From the NCBI GenBank assembly GCA_900472175.1, contig UCHD01000004.1, positions 305,723 through 369,722 of the forward strand: DNA of 64,000 nucleotides, given 5' to 3'. A model generated the notes under the pieces. That model worked only from the letters and a program-made list of their open reading frames with translations. It was not told the origin of the DNA and did not search any database. Position 1 is the stretch's first letter. The number at the start of each line of letters is the position of its first letter. The position numbers were made by a program, and so were the translations under genes. The DNA is from Hyphomicrobiales bacterium (GTDB lineage: Bacteria; Pseudomonadota; Alphaproteobacteria; Rhizobiales; Rhizobiaceae). This document shows, piece by piece, positions 63,538-64,000 of this stretch.

Positions 63538-63539
63538 GA

Positions 63540-64000
63540 TCAACCCTTTACCGTGTAGCGCAGGGCACGTGCCTGCAGGAGGTTGGTGACGGCAAGCATC
63601 GTGAAGGCGGCGAAGAGCATCACCGAGGCGATCGCGGCGGATGCCGGATAGTCGTATTCTTCCAGCCGGATGAAGGCGAGAAGTGCGGTAATTTCCGTCT
63701 CAAACGGCTGGTTGCCGGCAATGAAGATGATCGCCCCGAATTCGCCGAGGCTGCGGGCGAATGAAAGCGACAGCCCAGCGAGCAGCGCTGGCGCCAGTTG
63801 CGGCAGGATCACCCGCAGGAAAATTTCCATGTCGCTGGCGCCCAGCGTCTGGGCCGCTTCCTCGAGCGCCGGATCAAGCTCCTCCAGCACCGGCTGCACC
63901 GTACGGACGATGAAGGGCAGGCTGGTGAAGGCCATGGCGATAATGATGCCGAGCGGCGTATAGGCCACCTTGATGCCGATTGCGGCAAGCGGCGCGCCGA
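63540..64000 (-). CDS. cysT: sulfate ABC transporter permease CysT (3' part)
   Basis: C-terminal 153 codons or so; the gene runs off the right edge of the window. The permease loop EEAAQTLGASDMEIFLRVILP and the EFGAIIFIAGN segment are those of CysT/CysU. A GTG at 63968 is in frame but is not the true start, because the reading frame and the family sequence continue past it to the edge. Confidence 0.9.
   Translation of the reverse strand, partial: GAPLAAIGIKVAYTPLGIIIAMAFTSLPFIVRTVQPVLEELDPALEEAAQTLGASDMEIFLRVILPQLAPALLAGLSLSFARSLGEFGAIIFIAGNQPFETEITALLAFIRLEEYDYPASAAIASVMLFAAFTMLAVTNLLQARALRYTVKG

Overview
The window looks like a chromosomal segment of a Rhizobiaceae-type alphaproteobacterium (Rhizobium/Agrobacterium/Sinorhizobium relatives). 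The evidence is high GC, the aerobic CobN/CobE-type cobalamin pathway, the AcpXL/LpxXL system for the very-long-chain (C28) lipid A acyl group, an ExoD homologue, a quaternary-amine ABC transporter, a bacterial betaine-homocysteine methyltransferase, and rhizobial palindromic repeats. No rRNA or tRNA gene, phage, transposase or CRISPR array was recognised.

Layout. 0-8 kb: a one-carbon/corrinoid methyltransferase region with MetF-type reductase, MetV-like zinc/Fe-S protein, PF13769 'virulence factor' protein, DUF1638 protein, corrinoid protein, MttB-family methyltransferase and an eight-cysteine Fe-S protein. A formyltransferase-exoD pair and a small entericidin-like lipoprotein interrupt it. 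8-13 kb: phosphodiester glycosidase, an ECF sigma factor coupled to a membrane VWA protein, a small unknown protein and a glycosyltransferase-like protein. 13-19 kb: betaine-homocysteine methyltransferase with an AT-rich palindromic operator, an O-antigen-ligase-like membrane protein, and a ProU-like quaternary-amine transporter. 19-20.3 kb: mostly non-coding, with a candidate structured RNA and a candidate 47-residue ORF that has its own terminator. 20.3-36.4 kb: cobalamin genes cobQ, then a cobalamin riboswitch, a 32-codon leader ORF, cobP-cobW-cobN-cobO and cobE-cobA-cobB-cobC-cobD, with a ClC channel gene and a TSUP permease gene on the opposite strand. 36.6-39.1 kb: L,D-transpeptidase and a divergent MDR reductase/LysR pair. 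39.2-44.8 kb: acpXL-fabZXL-fabF2XL-fabF1XL-adh2XL-lpxXL. 45-49.3 kb: PAS protein, AraC-SRPBCC-VOC operon, 6-phosphogluconate dehydrogenase. 49.3-61.6 kb: LacI-regulated mannoside locus (ABC transporter, beta-mannosidase, lyxose/mannose isomerase, sugar isomerase/epimerase, Gfo/Idh oxidoreductase, aldo-keto reductase). 61.6-64 kb: sulfate transporter genes cysA, cysW and the 3' part of cysT, cut by the window end.

How the genes fit together. A betaine importer, a betaine-homocysteine methyltransferase, a corrinoid-dependent methyltransferase with MetF/MetV proteins, and most of the late aerobic cobalamin pathway lie within about 36 kb. This suggests quaternary-amine methyl groups being fed into the folate and methionine pools with home-made B12. 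The most unusual sequence observations are a palindromic mosaic repeat inserted in frame within cobN, with a sister copy just upstream of the gene; a ketosynthase (FabF2XL) that lacks the catalytic cysteine and one catalytic histidine and sits beside an intact one, like a chain-length-factor pair; a near-perfect 28-bp palindrome in front of bmt; and a leader ORF with a strong ribosome binding site between the cobalamin riboswitch and cobP.
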